This document shows positions 53,632 to 62,773 of a stretch of DNA of 64,000 nucleotides, in pieces (within the stretch, counting starts at the first letter, position 1; the number at the start of each line of letters is the position of its first letter). Position numbers and translations under genes: made by a program. The notes beneath the pieces are model-generated. The model was given only the letters and a program-made list of their open reading frames with translations, was not told the origin of the DNA and searched no databases. This stretch comes from Ensifer adhaerens (GTDB lineage: Bacteria > Pseudomonadota > Alphaproteobacteria > Rhizobiales > Rhizobiaceae), in contig NZ_CP083349.1 in assembly GCF_020035535.1 (NCBI RefSeq), positions 2,046,001 through 2,110,000 of the forward strand. The letters are read 5' to 3'.

Positions 53632-54543
53632 TCAGGACGCCTGCATCTTCATCGCCCGGTCGATCCGCGCTGCCAGTTCGTCGCTCACCGGCACCATCGG
53701 CAGACGCATTTCCGGACTGTCGATCAACCCCGTGCGCCAGAGCCAATGCTTGATGGGCCCGGGGCTCGGCTCTGCAAAGAGCAGCCGCGGCAGATCGGCG
53801 AGACGCTGCCAGTCGGCAAGCGCGCCCGGCTGATCGCCTGAAATCAACCTGTTGCGAATGGCGGCAAATGCGGCCGTATGCACATGGGCGGACGCCGTGA
53901 TCCCGCCTTCCGCCCCTTGGGTGAGCGCCGTGTAAAACAGTGGATCTTCCCCGGTCAGCACCGCAAAATCCTGCGGCTTGTGGCGCAGCAGATCGAAGGA
54001 TTGCGCCGCGTCGGCCGAACAATCCTTGACCCCGACGATGTTTCTCCGCTCCGCAAGCTGCAGCATCGTTTCGTTGCCGAGGTTGACGCCGGTCCGATAG
54101 GGAATGTTGTAGATCAGGATCGGCCGGTCCGTGGCATCGGCAAGCGCCGAGAAATGCGCAAACAGTCCGCGCTGCGACGGTCTTGTATAATAGGGGCAGG
54201 CGATCAGATAGCCGTCGACATCCCACGCCTCGGTGCGCGCAAGCGCCCTCACCGACTTTCGCGTATCGCTGCCGGAAAGCCCGAAATAGACCGGAATGCG
54301 CCGGCCCACGGCAGCCAGCATTTCCCGGGTGATCGCCACCAGCCGCTCGCATTCGCCCTCGTCGAGCGCCATGCCCTCGCCGGTGGTGGCGCCAAGGATG
54401 AAACCGTCGATCGGCTCTGCGGCGTAGTGCGTAACCAGCCGACGGAGCGAGCGCTCATCGAGTTCGCCATCGCGAAACGGCGTGATCAGCGGCAGCCAGA
54501 GGCCACCCGGTGCCGGCGGTCGTGTTGAACCTGTGCCTTCCAT
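53632..54543 (-). CDS. DapA-family aldolase (dihydrodipicolinate synthase-like)
   Basis: A 303-residue Schiff-base TIM-barrel enzyme. GATTGEGMALDEGE, YYTRPSQRGLFAHF with the tyrosine, YNIPYRTGVNL and VGVKDCSAD with the lysine are all in place. It may be a true 4-hydroxy-tetrahydrodipicolinate synthase for lysine or a paralogue acting on another keto-acid. A leader with a hairpin ahead of its start hints at attenuation. Confidence 0.8.
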   Translation of the reverse strand: MEGTGSTRPPAPGGLWLPLITPFRDGELDERSLRRLVTHYAAEPIDGFILGATTGEGMALDEGECERLVAITREMLAAVGRRIPVYFGLSGSDTRKSVRALARTEAWDVDGYLIACPYYTRPSQRGLFAHFSALADATDRPILIYNIPYRTGVNLGNETMLQLAERRNIVGVKDCSADAAQSFDLLRHKPQDFAVLTGEDPLFYTALTQGAEGGITASAHVHTAAFAAIRNRLISGDQPGALADWQRLADLPRLLFAEPSPGPIKHWLWRTGLIDSPEMRLPMVPVSDELAARIDRAMKMQAS

Positions 54544-54590
54544 GAAATTCCATCTCCTTCAAAAACCGGAGACGGAGAGCGCAAGCGAAA

Positions 54591-54612
54591 ACCCCGTCCG
54601 AACCGGCGGGGT
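54591..54612 (-). promoter_or_regulatory. Hairpin in the leader of the DapA-family gene
   Basis: ACCCCG and CGGGGT around a 10-base loop; on the minus strand it is followed by TTTTCGC and then by the gene start 48 bases on. This resembles a leader terminator/attenuator, but no leader peptide is obvious. Confidence 0.4.
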
Positions 54613-54657
54613 CGATCTGATCCTTGTGCTTGCTATGCTCTGCGCGCAACGACCGAC

Positions 54658-54680
54658 AGCCCCGAAAGCGGGGCTTTTTT
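54658..54680 (+). terminator. Strong plus-strand terminator without an upstream gene
   Basis: AGCCCC and GGGGCT (6-base arms, GAAAGC loop) then six T. It points away from the DapA-family gene. No plus-strand gene precedes it within several hundred bases, so it may end a short RNA or be read from an antisense start. The rest of 54544-54878 has no gene. Confidence 0.75.
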
Positions 54681-54878
54681 CACAGTCGTCAGTTTTGCGA
54701 GGCGGCAGGACATGGCGAGGAAAGTCGAACAGTCCCCGCCCATTGTCAAGTCGCGACCGAAGCTTCGGTCCGACTGGCGATTGCTCCTGCGTCAACGTAC
54801 CCAGTGCCGCATGTGCGCAGCACGCCACGAAATGCCACGGAGATATCATGCCCGCTCAGTTCGGGCATGAGCCAGAGC

Positions 54879-55520
54879 TCAGTCCGGACATTCCGCACCC
54901 GTATCCACCCAGGCGGCGATTAGCGCCGCGAGCTCCGGTTGCGAGCCGGGCGGCGCGCTGCGGCCCTCGCCCGGATGCCAGGCCCAGCCGACCAGGTGAT
55001 CCTCGCCCATGTGTTTGATGAGATCGGCATGGGAGCGGTTGCCGTTGCGCTCCGTATCCTTCACCTGCTCGCAGATTTCGCGAACGCTCAGGCCCTGCCA
55101 CGCCATGCTTTCGGGTGCCAGCTGCCAATGGGCATTGCCGGGTATGGATTTGAGGCGGCTGCCGACGATCTGGCGATTCTCCGCGCCATGGCAGGTGCTG
55201 CAGGCAAGGCCGGCCGGCCCCATGGAGCTATCGGCGGCGATCATCAGCGGCACATGCGGGTGCATGTCCTCGCCCTGTGTAGGGCTGCGTGTTGCCGGGT
55301 GGCAATTGATACAGCGCGGATGCGTCAGCACCCGGCTCGCCTCGGCGAAGATCGCCTTCGAGCGCGCGCTGGCATCGGCAATCGAAGAGAACTCGGCGAC
55401 CGGCTTCAACGCGCCGCTACCGGGTGTTTCGGCATAGCCGCTGATCGGGTCGAAGACGGCAATGAGGCCGACGGCGGCCAGAGCGGCGGCAAGCGGAAGG
55501 CCAAGGGTTCGCCTGAACAT
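54879..55520 (-). CDS. Periplasmic diheme cytochrome c, partner of the molybdenum hydroxylase
   Basis: A 213-residue protein with a signal peptide (LPLAAALAAVGLIAVF) and two heme-c motifs, CINCH and CSTCH. ATG at 55520 lies 2 bases after the stop of the molybdopterin subunit and follows GGAGGG. It should pass electrons from the hydroxylase to the respiratory chain, replacing a flavin subunit. Confidence 0.85.
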   Translation of the reverse strand: MFRRTLGLPLAAALAAVGLIAVFDPISGYAETPGSGALKPVAEFSSIADASARSKAIFAEASRVLTHPRCINCHPATRSPTQGEDMHPHVPLMIAADSSMGPAGLACSTCHGAENRQIVGSRLKSIPGNAHWQLAPESMAWQGLSVREICEQVKDTERNGNRSHADLIKHMGEDHLVGWAWHPGEGRSAPPGSQPELAALIAAWVDTGAECPD

Positions 55521-55522
55521 GG

Positions 55523-57676
55523 TCACACCCTCCGCAAGTCGGTCTGGTTTATCGGCAGCGTTCTCAGCCGCTTGCCCGTCGCCATGTAGATCGCGTTGAG
55601 AAGCGCCGGCGCCACACCCGGCGTTCCGACCTCCCCTATGCCACCCGGCGCTTCCGAACTCGGCACGATATGCACCTCGATCGCCGGCGTCTCATGGATG
55701 CGCAGGACCGGCGCATCGTCGAAATTGCCCTCGACCACGGCGCCGTTTTCGACCGTGATGCGGCCGTAGAGCGCAGCACTCAATCCATAGACGACGCCGC
55801 TCTGGATCTGCACCTCCACCGTGTCCGGGTTGATGACCTGGCCGCAATCGACGGCGCAGACGATCCGGTCGGTCTTCAATTGGCCGTTTTCACCAAGGCT
55901 GACTTCGGCGATCATGGCGGCGAAACTGCCGAAATCCTCGGCAATCGCAATGCCCCGCCCCTTGCCTTTCGCAAGCGCCGCCGACCAGCCTGCTTTTTCG
56001 GCGGCGAGGTTGAGCGCGGCAAGAAGCCTGGGCTTGTGCTGCAGCAGCCGCCTTCGATATTCGAGCGGATCGATGCCGGCCACCTCAGCCAGTTCGTCGA
56101 TGCCGCACTCGACCGGCGGCACGTTGCGCGTCGCTCCGACGCCGCGCCAGTTGCCGGTCAGCATGCCGTCGGGCGCCTCGTGGCGCGCAAAATCGGTCTG
56201 CTTGTTCGGGATCGAATAGGGTGTTTCCGCCCCGCCCATCTGGTCGAGGTCCACCCCGCCCTTGGTGAAGGCCGGCAGCCAGCGCGCCATCACAGAGGGA
56301 CCTATGACGCGGTGCCGCCAGGAGACGGGCATGCCGTCGGGCCCGAGCGTCGCCGTGACCTTGCTGTAGTTGAGGTAGCGATAGCAGTCGTGGCGGATGT
56401 CTTCCTCGCGGCTCCAGGTCACCTTGACCGGACCATTCACCTGTTTGGCGATCTTCGTCGCCAGGATCACGCCGTCGACATCGAGCCTGCGACCGAAGCC
56501 GCCGCCGAGCAGGTGATTGTGCACCACAACCTTTTCGACCGGCAGGCCGGTGACATCGGCCGCCGCCTGTCTTGCCCGGCTCATGATCTGCGTTCCAACC
56601 CACACGTCGCAACCATCCGGCCTCACATGCACCGTGCAGTTCATCGGCTCCATGGCGGAATGGGTGAGGATCGGCATGCGGAAGATGAATTCGTGCACCG
56701 GCCCGTGCTCGGCCTCGGCCTTGGCAACATCGCCTTCGTCGACATGCGGCAAGGCGTTGCCGCCGATTGCCTCGTCCATGCGGCGCTCAAGCTCGTCCTG
56801 CGAGACCGAGGCGCTCGGCCCCGGATCCCATTCGATCGCAAGCGCCGCCAGCCCTTTTCGCGCAGCCCCGGTATTGTTGGCGACGACGGCGACGGCCTCC
56901 TCGATCCGCACCACCTGGGAGACGCCCTTGACTGCCATGGCCGGGGCCTCGTCGACCGCGCGCAGCTTGCCGTTGAAGTGCGGACAGATCGCGATCGCCG
57001 CGTAGGACACACCTTGCGGCCGGGCGTCGATGCCGAATTTCGCCGTGCCATTGACTTTTTCCGGGCTGTCGAGGCGGCGCACCGGCTTGCCGATCACCCG
57101 GTAGCTGGATGCTGGCTTCAGCGGCACCTCCTGTGGAACGGCCTGCGATGCCGCGGCCGCGATCAGGCTGCCGTAGGCCGCGCGCCGGCTGCCGGTCGTC
57201 TCGACCACATGGCCCGCCTCGGCCTTGCAGGCGTCGGGCGAAACGCCCCAATTGCGCGCCGCAGCGCCAACCAGCATGATGCGGGCCGTGGCACCCGCCT
57301 TGCGCATCTGCTCGTAGATGCCTCGAATCGCGAGCGAGCCGCCGGTGATCTGGTCGCCGAGCAGCGGATTGGCATATTGCTTTGGATCGGCGGGCGCATG
57401 TTCCAGCACCACCTGATCGAGGTCGACCTCCAGCTCTTCGGCGAGCATCATCGCGACCGCGGTGTAGATGCCCTGCCCCATTTCCACGGAGGGCATGACG
57501 AAGGTGATCTTGCCTTCGGGCGGAATGCGAATGAAGGCATTCGGCGCGAACGGTTCGGTTGCGGCGGCGGCCGTGGGCGGCCTGAGGCCGACCATCAGCC
57601 CCGCCCCTGTCAGCGTTGCGCCGATCAGAAGCTGGCGGCGGGATACGGCAAAGTCGGCCCTGTCGAAAATGGACAT
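55523..57676 (-). CDS. iorB: Molybdopterin-binding subunit, isoquinoline 1-oxidoreductase type
   Basis: A 717-residue xanthine-dehydrogenase-family large subunit. A Tat-like signal (SRRQLLIGATLTGAGLMVGL) leads. Motifs for the molybdopterin cytosine dinucleotide cofactor follow: EMGQGIYTAVAMMLAEEL, LGGGFGRR, and a C-terminal GIGEVGTPGVAPALLNAI with the catalytic glutamate region. It hydroxylates an N-heterocycle or aldehyde in the periplasm; the substrate is not known. Between iorA-like and cytochrome c genes. Confidence 0.85.
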   Translation of the reverse strand: MSIFDRADFAVSRRQLLIGATLTGAGLMVGLRPPTAAAATEPFAPNAFIRIPPEGKITFVMPSVEMGQGIYTAVAMMLAEELEVDLDQVVLEHAPADPKQYANPLLGDQITGGSLAIRGIYEQMRKAGATARIMLVGAAARNWGVSPDACKAEAGHVVETTGSRRAAYGSLIAAAASQAVPQEVPLKPASSYRVIGKPVRRLDSPEKVNGTAKFGIDARPQGVSYAAIAICPHFNGKLRAVDEAPAMAVKGVSQVVRIEEAVAVVANNTGAARKGLAALAIEWDPGPSASVSQDELERRMDEAIGGNALPHVDEGDVAKAEAEHGPVHEFIFRMPILTHSAMEPMNCTVHVRPDGCDVWVGTQIMSRARQAAADVTGLPVEKVVVHNHLLGGGFGRRLDVDGVILATKIAKQVNGPVKVTWSREEDIRHDCYRYLNYSKVTATLGPDGMPVSWRHRVIGPSVMARWLPAFTKGGVDLDQMGGAETPYSIPNKQTDFARHEAPDGMLTGNWRGVGATRNVPPVECGIDELAEVAGIDPLEYRRRLLQHKPRLLAALNLAAEKAGWSAALAKGKGRGIAIAEDFGSFAAMIAEVSLGENGQLKTDRIVCAVDCGQVINPDTVEVQIQSGVVYGLSAALYGRITVENGAVVEGNFDDAPVLRIHETPAIEVHIVPSSEAPGGIGEVGTPGVAPALLNAIYMATGKRLRTLPINQTDLRRV

Positions 57677-57680
57677 CGCA

Positions 57681-58136
57681 TCACCCCTTTGCTGCCAGCT
57701 TGATGGCGGCGCGAATGCGCGGATAGGTGCCGCAACGACAGATGTTTCCGGCCATCACTGCATCGATGTCGGCGTCCGTCGGCTGCGAATTGGCAGCAAT
57801 GAGCGCGGCCGCAGACATGATTTGCCCGGACTGACAGTAGCCGCACTGCACCACGTCGATCTCGAGCCAGGCCTTCTGCACCCGCGCACCCTCGGCTGTG
57901 TCGCCGATTGCCTCGATCGTGGTGATCGCCGCGGAGGCCGCTTCCGAAACCGGCATCACGCAGGAGCGCACCGCCTGGCCGTCGACATGCACCGTGCACG
58001 CGCCGCACATGGCGATGCCGCAGCCGAACTTGGTTCCGGTAAGGCCAATGGTGTCGCGCAGGACCCAAAGGAGCGGGATATCGCCGTCCACATCGACGGC
58101 ATAGTTCTGACCATTCACAGTGAGATTGTAAGGCAT
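57681..58136 (-). CDS. iorA: 2Fe-2S subunit, isoquinoline 1-oxidoreductase type
   Basis: A 151-residue protein with both 2Fe-2S sets: [15 protein letters not shown] plus a further Cys, and [10 protein letters not shown] with CRCGTYPRI. This is the small subunit of xanthine-dehydrogenase-type hydroxylases. It starts the three-gene unit with iorB-like and cytochrome c genes, four bases before the next start. Confidence 0.87.
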   Translation of the reverse strand: MPYNLTVNGQNYAVDVDGDIPLLWVLRDTIGLTGTKFGCGIAMCGACTVHVDGQAVRSCVMPVSEAASAAITTIEAIGDTAEGARVQKAWLEIDVVQCGYCQSGQIMSAAALIAANSQPTDADIDAVMAGNICRCGTYPRIRAAIKLAAKG

Positions 58137-58373
58137 GACACCATCGGCCGGAGCCGTCCCCTGTACATGCGAAGGCGCGAAAATAACAACAGGGTTGACG
58201 ATCGGCCAAATTACAATCCCGTGAAGTCCAGCCGGAAACCCGCCCCTCCCATCATCCGCTGACGTCTCGCACCGAGGAACAACGCTCCCCCGAAACGGTA
58301 TCGGGATGCGCCGCGGCTGGTGATCCAGGGCGGCACATCCCGATGATAATCAAAGAGAATCTTTCAGGCGAAA

Positions 58374-58769
58374 TCAGAGGAGATTGGTCTCGACGTCGAT
58401 ATTGCCGCGAACCGCCTTCGAATACGGGCAGATGCCATGAGCGGCGTGGACAATTTCCTCGGCGACGTCGCGCTCGAGGCCTTCCAGGCGGACATTCAGG
58501 CGTGCGCGCAGGAAGTAGGACCCGTCGTTGACGTTGAGATCGATCTCGGTGTCAACCTCCGGACCGGCCGGGAGCTTCACCTTGCGCTGCAGTGCAGCAA
58601 GCTCGATCGCGCCGATGTAGCAGGCCGACCAGGCGGCGCCGAACAGGTTTTCCGCGGCCGGATGCGGCTGCGACAGCTTCAGTTCCAAGATACCATCCTG
58701 GCTCACGGTGCCGCCGTCGCGGCCGCCGGTGTTGTGGGTCTTGCCGGTGAAAAGGAGCTTCTCGGTCAT
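58374..58769 (-). CDS. ohr: Organic hydroperoxide resistance protein Ohr
   Basis: A 131-residue Ohr/OsmC-family peroxidase. The two reactive cysteines lie in AAWSACYIGA and HGICPYSK; GGRDGGTVSQDG is a further family mark. It reduces organic hydroperoxides with lipoyl partners. Divergent from ohrR with two boxes between. Confidence 0.9.
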   Translation of the reverse strand: MTEKLLFTGKTHNTGGRDGGTVSQDGILELKLSQPHPAAENLFGAAWSACYIGAIELAALQRKVKLPAGPEVDTEIDLNVNDGSYFLRARLNVRLEGLERDVAEEIVHAAHGICPYSKAVRGNIDVETNLL

Positions 58770-58810
58770 GTCATTTTCCTCTCTATTTGATATTTAAAGC
58801 GTATCCGCTT

Positions 58811-58890
58811 CAATCGGATGCGATGTATATAGATGAAGTCGAACATCCCGTCAACACCATTGCGATTTAATCGGATGCGATTTATATTAA
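58811..58890. promoter_or_regulatory. Two OhrR boxes in the ohr-ohrR gap
   Basis: Two copies of an AATCGGATGCGAT core: CAATCGGATGCGATGTATAT at 58811-58830 and TTTAATCGGATGCGATTTAT at 58866-58885. The core is close to the palindrome ATCGCATGCGAT. Position between ohr and ohrR and known OhrR control of such pairs support the call. Confidence 0.75.
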
Positions 58891-58924
58891 GTGCAGATAC
58901 GGAAAGAGAAAAAAGGACACCCCA

Positions 58925-59413
58925 ATGCCCGGCTCCAAGACAACGAAAGGCCCGCAGACCACGTCTGCCAAGGGCGGCAGGAAGCTCTCCAACTTCCTCT
59001 GCTTCGCGATCTATTCCGCAAACCTCGCCTTTGGCCGCGCCTACAAGCCCCTGCTCGACAAGCTGGGGCTGACCTATACCCAGTACGTGACCCTGGTGGC
59101 GCTCTCGGAAGAGGACGGCCAGACGGTCAGCATGCTAGGCGAAAAGCTCTTCCTGGAATCGAATACGCTGACGCCGATCCTGAAGAAGCTCGAGGCCGAC
59201 GGCTACCTGCAGCGTCGGCGCGATCCCGCGGATGAGCGGCAGGTGCGCCTCACCCTGACGCCCGCCGGCCAGGCGCTCGTGGATGCCGACCCTGGCGCGG
59301 CACTGACCGACGCGATTGGCCTCGGCGACGACTTTGCAACGGTGCAGCAGTCTGTCGCCAAGCTGCGTGACAACCTGCTCGACGCCACGCAGCCGGGTTC
59401 ACGGAAAGAATAG
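58925..59413 (+). CDS. ohrR: OhrR, MarR-family organic hydroperoxide sensor
   Basis: A 162-residue MarR-family protein. The sensing cysteine is in LSNFLCFAIYSA; GLTYTQYVTLVAL and LEADGYLQRRRDPADERQVR are the helix-turn-helix and wing. Oxidation of the cysteine releases DNA. It represses ohr, and likely itself, through the boxes upstream. The same boxes also stand before the DUF3095 gene downstream. Confidence 0.88.
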   Translation: MPGSKTTKGPQTTSAKGGRKLSNFLCFAIYSANLAFGRAYKPLLDKLGLTYTQYVTLVALSEEDGQTVSMLGEKLFLESNTLTPILKKLEADGYLQRRRDPADERQVRLTLTPAGQALVDADPGAALTDAIGLGDDFATVQQSVAKLRDNLLDATQPGSRKE

Positions 59414-59477
59414 AGGGAATGATGGCGGCGGCCGGGATGCGTGAGCGCGTCCCGCAATGTCGCTCTTGTTCGTCGGG

Positions 59478-60506
59478 CTAAGCGCTCAGACGCTTGCGCG
59501 GATCCATCATCTCCGCCGCCTTGGCATAGCCGCCATCCATGCCATCGAGAAAATGCAGATGCGCATCGGGCCGGGCCGATGGCACCAGGCAGGTCATCAG
59601 CGCGTGGCTTTGCCGGTGCAGCCCGAAGATGACCTCGCCCCGTGCCCGCGCGGCAACCAGGATCGCTTCGGCCCGGTCGATCTGCTCGACCGCGCAATCG
59701 ACCGTGAGACGCAGGCCGTCATCATATTTGCGGAAGTCCGAATTGGCGGCAACGCCCGCCCAGCGCTCGGGCGCAACCCGCACGCGCTCGTCCTTCGGCA
59801 CGCCCATTACGCTCGGCAGCGGATGCGACTGCCGCGGCCCTTCGTCGAAAACGGCGATGACATCTCTGGCGAGAGCCGCGAAACGCTCGGGCGTCACGCG
59901 CTCGGTGGGCTCGACCAGCAGTGACAGGATCTGGCCCTGCCGGCTCGCAAACGGCCGCCATTCGCAGGCAAGCCCCGTGAGATCGGGCTCGCCGCCATCC
60001 ATCTCCGGCTGCAGCCGATAATGCCCGTTCTTCAGCTGCTGCTCCGCCCATTTGAGCCCGCCGCCGGCAAACATCGCGTAAGTGGCGACGTCCGAAGCGG
60101 CGTAGCGGGCGATCCGCACGTCCTGCCCGCCGGCACGGATCTCCTGAACCGTCAGCAGGCCGATACGAAGGTCCAGACCAAACCGATCCTTCACGAACGC
60201 CGCAACCTGCCGCAGCGCCGTGGCCGCGGTCGCAGCCCCCTCCGGCGGCAGGGCAAAGGCCGCGCCATCGCCGCGAAAGACGAAGGGAAAATCGAAGTTG
60301 CCCCAGGCATTGCCGATGGCGGCAATCGCCGAGGCGCCGGTGTAATTGACGTCCTCATAGCGCCCCGCCCGGATCGCCCCGGTCGAATTCACCACATCGG
60401 TGATCCCGATCAGCCAGTCGCCGGGCAGCGGCTCATAGACCTTGGGATCGAGCACGTGCGTAAACTCGCGATAGGCCTGAGCGCGTTGAGCGTCGCTACT
60501 GTGCAT
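59478..60506 (-). CDS. DUF3095-family protein, nucleotidyl cyclase-like
   Basis: A 342-residue protein. WLIGITDVVNSTGAIRAGRY and FVFRGDGAAFALPPEGA resemble the metal-binding strand and GD motif of class III cyclases, and ASDVATYAMFAGGG follows. I recognise the DUF3095 family; NCBI-style labels sometimes call it adenylate cyclase. Cyclase activity is inference. ATG at 60506 follows AAGGAAG; an ATG at 60557 is possible. Two OhrR-like boxes lie upstream. Confidence 0.7.
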   Translation of the reverse strand: MHSSDAQRAQAYREFTHVLDPKVYEPLPGDWLIGITDVVNSTGAIRAGRYEDVNYTGASAIAAIGNAWGNFDFPFVFRGDGAAFALPPEGAATAATALRQVAAFVKDRFGLDLRIGLLTVQEIRAGGQDVRIARYAASDVATYAMFAGGGLKWAEQQLKNGHYRLQPEMDGGEPDLTGLACEWRPFASRQGQILSLLVEPTERVTPERFAALARDVIAVFDEGPRQSHPLPSVMGVPKDERVRVAPERWAGVAANSDFRKYDDGLRLTVDCAVEQIDRAEAILVAARARGEVIFGLHRQSHALMTCLVPSARPDAHLHFLDGMDGGYAKAAEMMDPRKRLSA

Positions 60507-60574
60507 GCGCTTCTTCCTTGCCGACGGCGCCTGGAGCGGCCCGGTGTCGTTGTCCATCCACGGCCATGCCGCAA

Positions 60575-60650
60575 AATTAAATCGGATGCGATATACATGC
60601 CGGTACGCATCAATGTCAATAGGAAGCAATTAAATCGCATGCGACAATAA
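60575..60650. promoter_or_regulatory. Two OhrR-like boxes upstream of the DUF3095 gene
   Basis: ATTAAATCGGATGCGATATA at about 60577-60594 and AATTAAATCGCATGCGACAA at 60629-60648. The first shares AAATCGGATGCGAT with the ohr-ohrR boxes, and the second holds the palindrome TCGCATGCGA. They lie within 70-145 bases of the chosen DUF3095 start, where a promoter is expected. Confidence 0.65.
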
Positions 60651-60738
60651 TAGGCGCACGTCTCCCTCCGACGGCCACGGCCGCCGGGAACGCACAGCCC
60701 GGATGGGAACCACCCTCAACCGTTTTCGGAAATCGCTT

Positions 60739-61221
60739 TCAGGCGATCGCGGTGATTTCGAGTTCCTGATCGCCGACGCTCATGACGTCGCCGACCGCCT
60801 TGCCCATGAGGATCCGGGCGACCGGCGAGACATAGGAGATCGACCCGGCCTTCGGATCGGCCTCGTCCTCGCCGACGATCCGGTACTTTTGCACCCGCCC
60901 GTCGTCACGGTTGAAGGTGACCGTGCTGCCGAAGGCGACGACCTTGGTCGAAACCGGTTCCGGCATCAGCTGGGCGGTGCGCAGCCGTTCGGTGAGATAG
61001 CGCGCGTCGCGCAAGGGGCCTGCCTGCTGGCGGCGCTTTTCGTTCACGTCGTCGATCGTGGCCGCCGCCTCATAGGCGACCCGTGCCTCCTGCATCTGCG
61101 CCTCCAGCGCCTTCAGCCCAGCTTCGGTCACCAGGTTCGGATGCGGCGAAATCGGACGATCCGGCAACAGTGTCTCGGCGGCGGTTTCGGCACTCTCTTC
61201 CTTGGTGAAGGCAACGCTCAA
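60739..61221 (-). CDS. GreA/GreB-family transcription factor
   Basis: A 160-residue protein. The C-terminal FKBP-like domain is visible (FGSTVTFNRDDGRVQKYRIV, GEDEADPKAGSISYVSPVAR, LMGKAVGDVM), with a shortened coiled coil before it (TEAGLKALEAQMQEARVAYE). It should bind RNA polymerase; it is less typical than GreA proper. TTG at 61221 is chosen since the family start LSVAFTKEESAETA begins there and GGAG precedes it. Confidence 0.75.
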   Translation of the reverse strand: MSVAFTKEESAETAAETLLPDRPISPHPNLVTEAGLKALEAQMQEARVAYEAAATIDDVNEKRRQQAGPLRDARYLTERLRTAQLMPEPVSTKVVAFGSTVTFNRDDGRVQKYRIVGEDEADPKAGSISYVSPVARILMGKAVGDVMSVGDQELEITAIA

Positions 61222-61300
61222 TCTCTGGAACTCCGTAGCGGTATGGCTCGATGCAACTCGGCGACTGGTGCAATATCGCTCCGTTCCCCGCCGATCAACA

Positions 61301-61795
61301 CTATAGCCATTTCCGCCTGACCCGTGCGAGAAGAATGGCGCTCGCGCGCCCTTTCGATTGCCCGAGGCACTCAAGCCATGGTTTTCCAAGCGTCCAGAAT
61401 TCGCGGACCCGAATCCACCACCCGAGACTTTCCGGCCCAAGCCATCGGACAAAGCCGTCGGGGCTGGTCTCGCGGTGAAGGTTTACGTTCTGCAAGTCCT
61501 CGAGAAGCCCCACCGTTGCCGCCTCCCTGACATAGGCGTCGCCGTTGGTGTGCCAGCGTTCGACCACATCGAAAACGGCCCCGAAGTGACGCGTGTCGCC
61601 GGCCTCCAGTTTCTTGATCAGGTGGCAAGCCAGCTCCGCCAAAGCCAGGTAAAGCGGCGGATGGTCGTCGTCACGGTATTCTTCCTGGAACGCCGCCCAG
61701 GGTTCGCCAAAGGACGGGGCGGCCCGCAGAAGCGGCTCAAACATGTTCGATCGGTCGAACCCGAACGAAGGTGCGTCGGTACTTTCCTTTGGCAT
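61301..61795 (-). CDS. Conserved hypothetical protein (DUF7674-like)
   Basis: A 164-residue protein: FEPLLRAAPSFGEPWAAFQE, LYLALAELACHLIKKLEAGD, VFDVVERWHTNGDAYVREAA and TVGLLEDLQNVNLH. The pattern is one I link loosely to DUF7674, often found near immunity-type genes. ATG at 61795. Function unknown. Confidence 0.6.
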   Translation of the reverse strand: MPKESTDAPSFGFDRSNMFEPLLRAAPSFGEPWAAFQEEYRDDDHPPLYLALAELACHLIKKLEAGDTRHFGAVFDVVERWHTNGDAYVREAATVGLLEDLQNVNLHRETSPDGFVRWLGPESLGWWIRVREFWTLGKPWLECLGQSKGRASAILLARVRRKWL

Positions 61796-61978
61796 CGCTT
61801 CGTCCTGCCCGTGTTGAGCGCCTGGCGCAAGCCGCGCTCCCGATGGTAATTGCACAGTCCCGGTGCGGCCGTGATCCGTGTCTGCCACCCGCAGAGCCGG
61901 TATCCGATTCCCCGCACAACGCAAGAGAATCGCCTATAGCGCGAAGGCGACGATCCATGCGACAACCCGGAGTATGGA

Positions 61979-62686
61979 ATGGAAGCGGCCGGACTTCGAG
62001 TCCCGGCCTGGGTCATGCAGGGAGAAAAATCGTTGGCCGAGCCGTTTGTCGTCTATGGAGCATCAGGCTCCGGATCCGTTCCGATCGAGGCAACCCTTCG
62101 CCTTCTCGACCTGCCCTATCGCGTGGAAGAACATGCCCCCTGGGCGGGAAAAGAGGAAGCAAGCCGGCTCGCCCGCATCAATCCCCTGGCGCAGGTTCCC
62201 GCCCTCGTGCTGCCGACGGGAGAGCTGATGACGGAAAGTGCGGCGATCCTGATCTGGCTGGCCGATACCCATCCCGACGGACGGCTCGCGCCGGCGCCGA
62301 CAGACCCGGCACGAGCGGAATTCCTGCGGTGGATGACCTTCGTATCCTCGGCCATCTATGCCCTCTACTGGATCGCCGACAATCCCTCGCGCATTATCGA
62401 AAAGGCCGAGGACCACGCGGCCGTGAAAGCGCGCATCTTCGACCGGGTCGCCCATTGCTGGGAGCGGATGGGGGCACAGTTGCGCCCGGGCAGATACCTG
62501 CTCGGCGAGGAACTGTCGGTGCTCGACCTCTATGTGGCCACCGCCTCGCGCTGGTCGCCCGGCCGGCGTCGCTTCTATCAGGTCGCGCCCGCGCTCGCAG
62601 AACCGATCCGCCGCGTCGACGCCGATCCCAGGCTTTCGGCCCTGTGGGCGGAACGCTTTCCGTTTACGGAGGGCTGGGAGCGCTGA
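61979..62686 (+). CDS. Glutathione S-transferase
   Basis: A 235-residue protein: thioredoxin-like N-terminal domain (FVVYGASGSGSVPIEATLRL, then INPLAQVPALVLPTGELMTE with the cis-Pro and ES pair), and a helical C-terminal domain (YLLGEELSVLDLYVATASRW). ATG at 61979 is one option; ATG at 62015 or a TTG at 62033 after GGGAG would remove the non-conserved first residues. Confidence 0.82.
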   Translation: MEAAGLRVPAWVMQGEKSLAEPFVVYGASGSGSVPIEATLRLLDLPYRVEEHAPWAGKEEASRLARINPLAQVPALVLPTGELMTESAAILIWLADTHPDGRLAPAPTDPARAEFLRWMTFVSSAIYALYWIADNPSRIIEKAEDHAAVKARIFDRVAHCWERMGAQLRPGRYLLGEELSVLDLYVATASRWSPGRRRFYQVAPALAEPIRRVDADPRLSALWAERFPFTEGWER

Positions 62687-62773
62687 GCCTCCCGGAGACG
62701 TCAGGCCGGTGAACGAAACCGCCGGCATTCCGTTGGACCTGCCGCCCCCGTCTGCACAACGAAGTCGCATCCA

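Noticed and set aside
55670..57703. A 677-codon plus-strand frame opposite the molybdopterin subunit gene
   Set aside because: Shadow frame of a well-supported enzyme gene.
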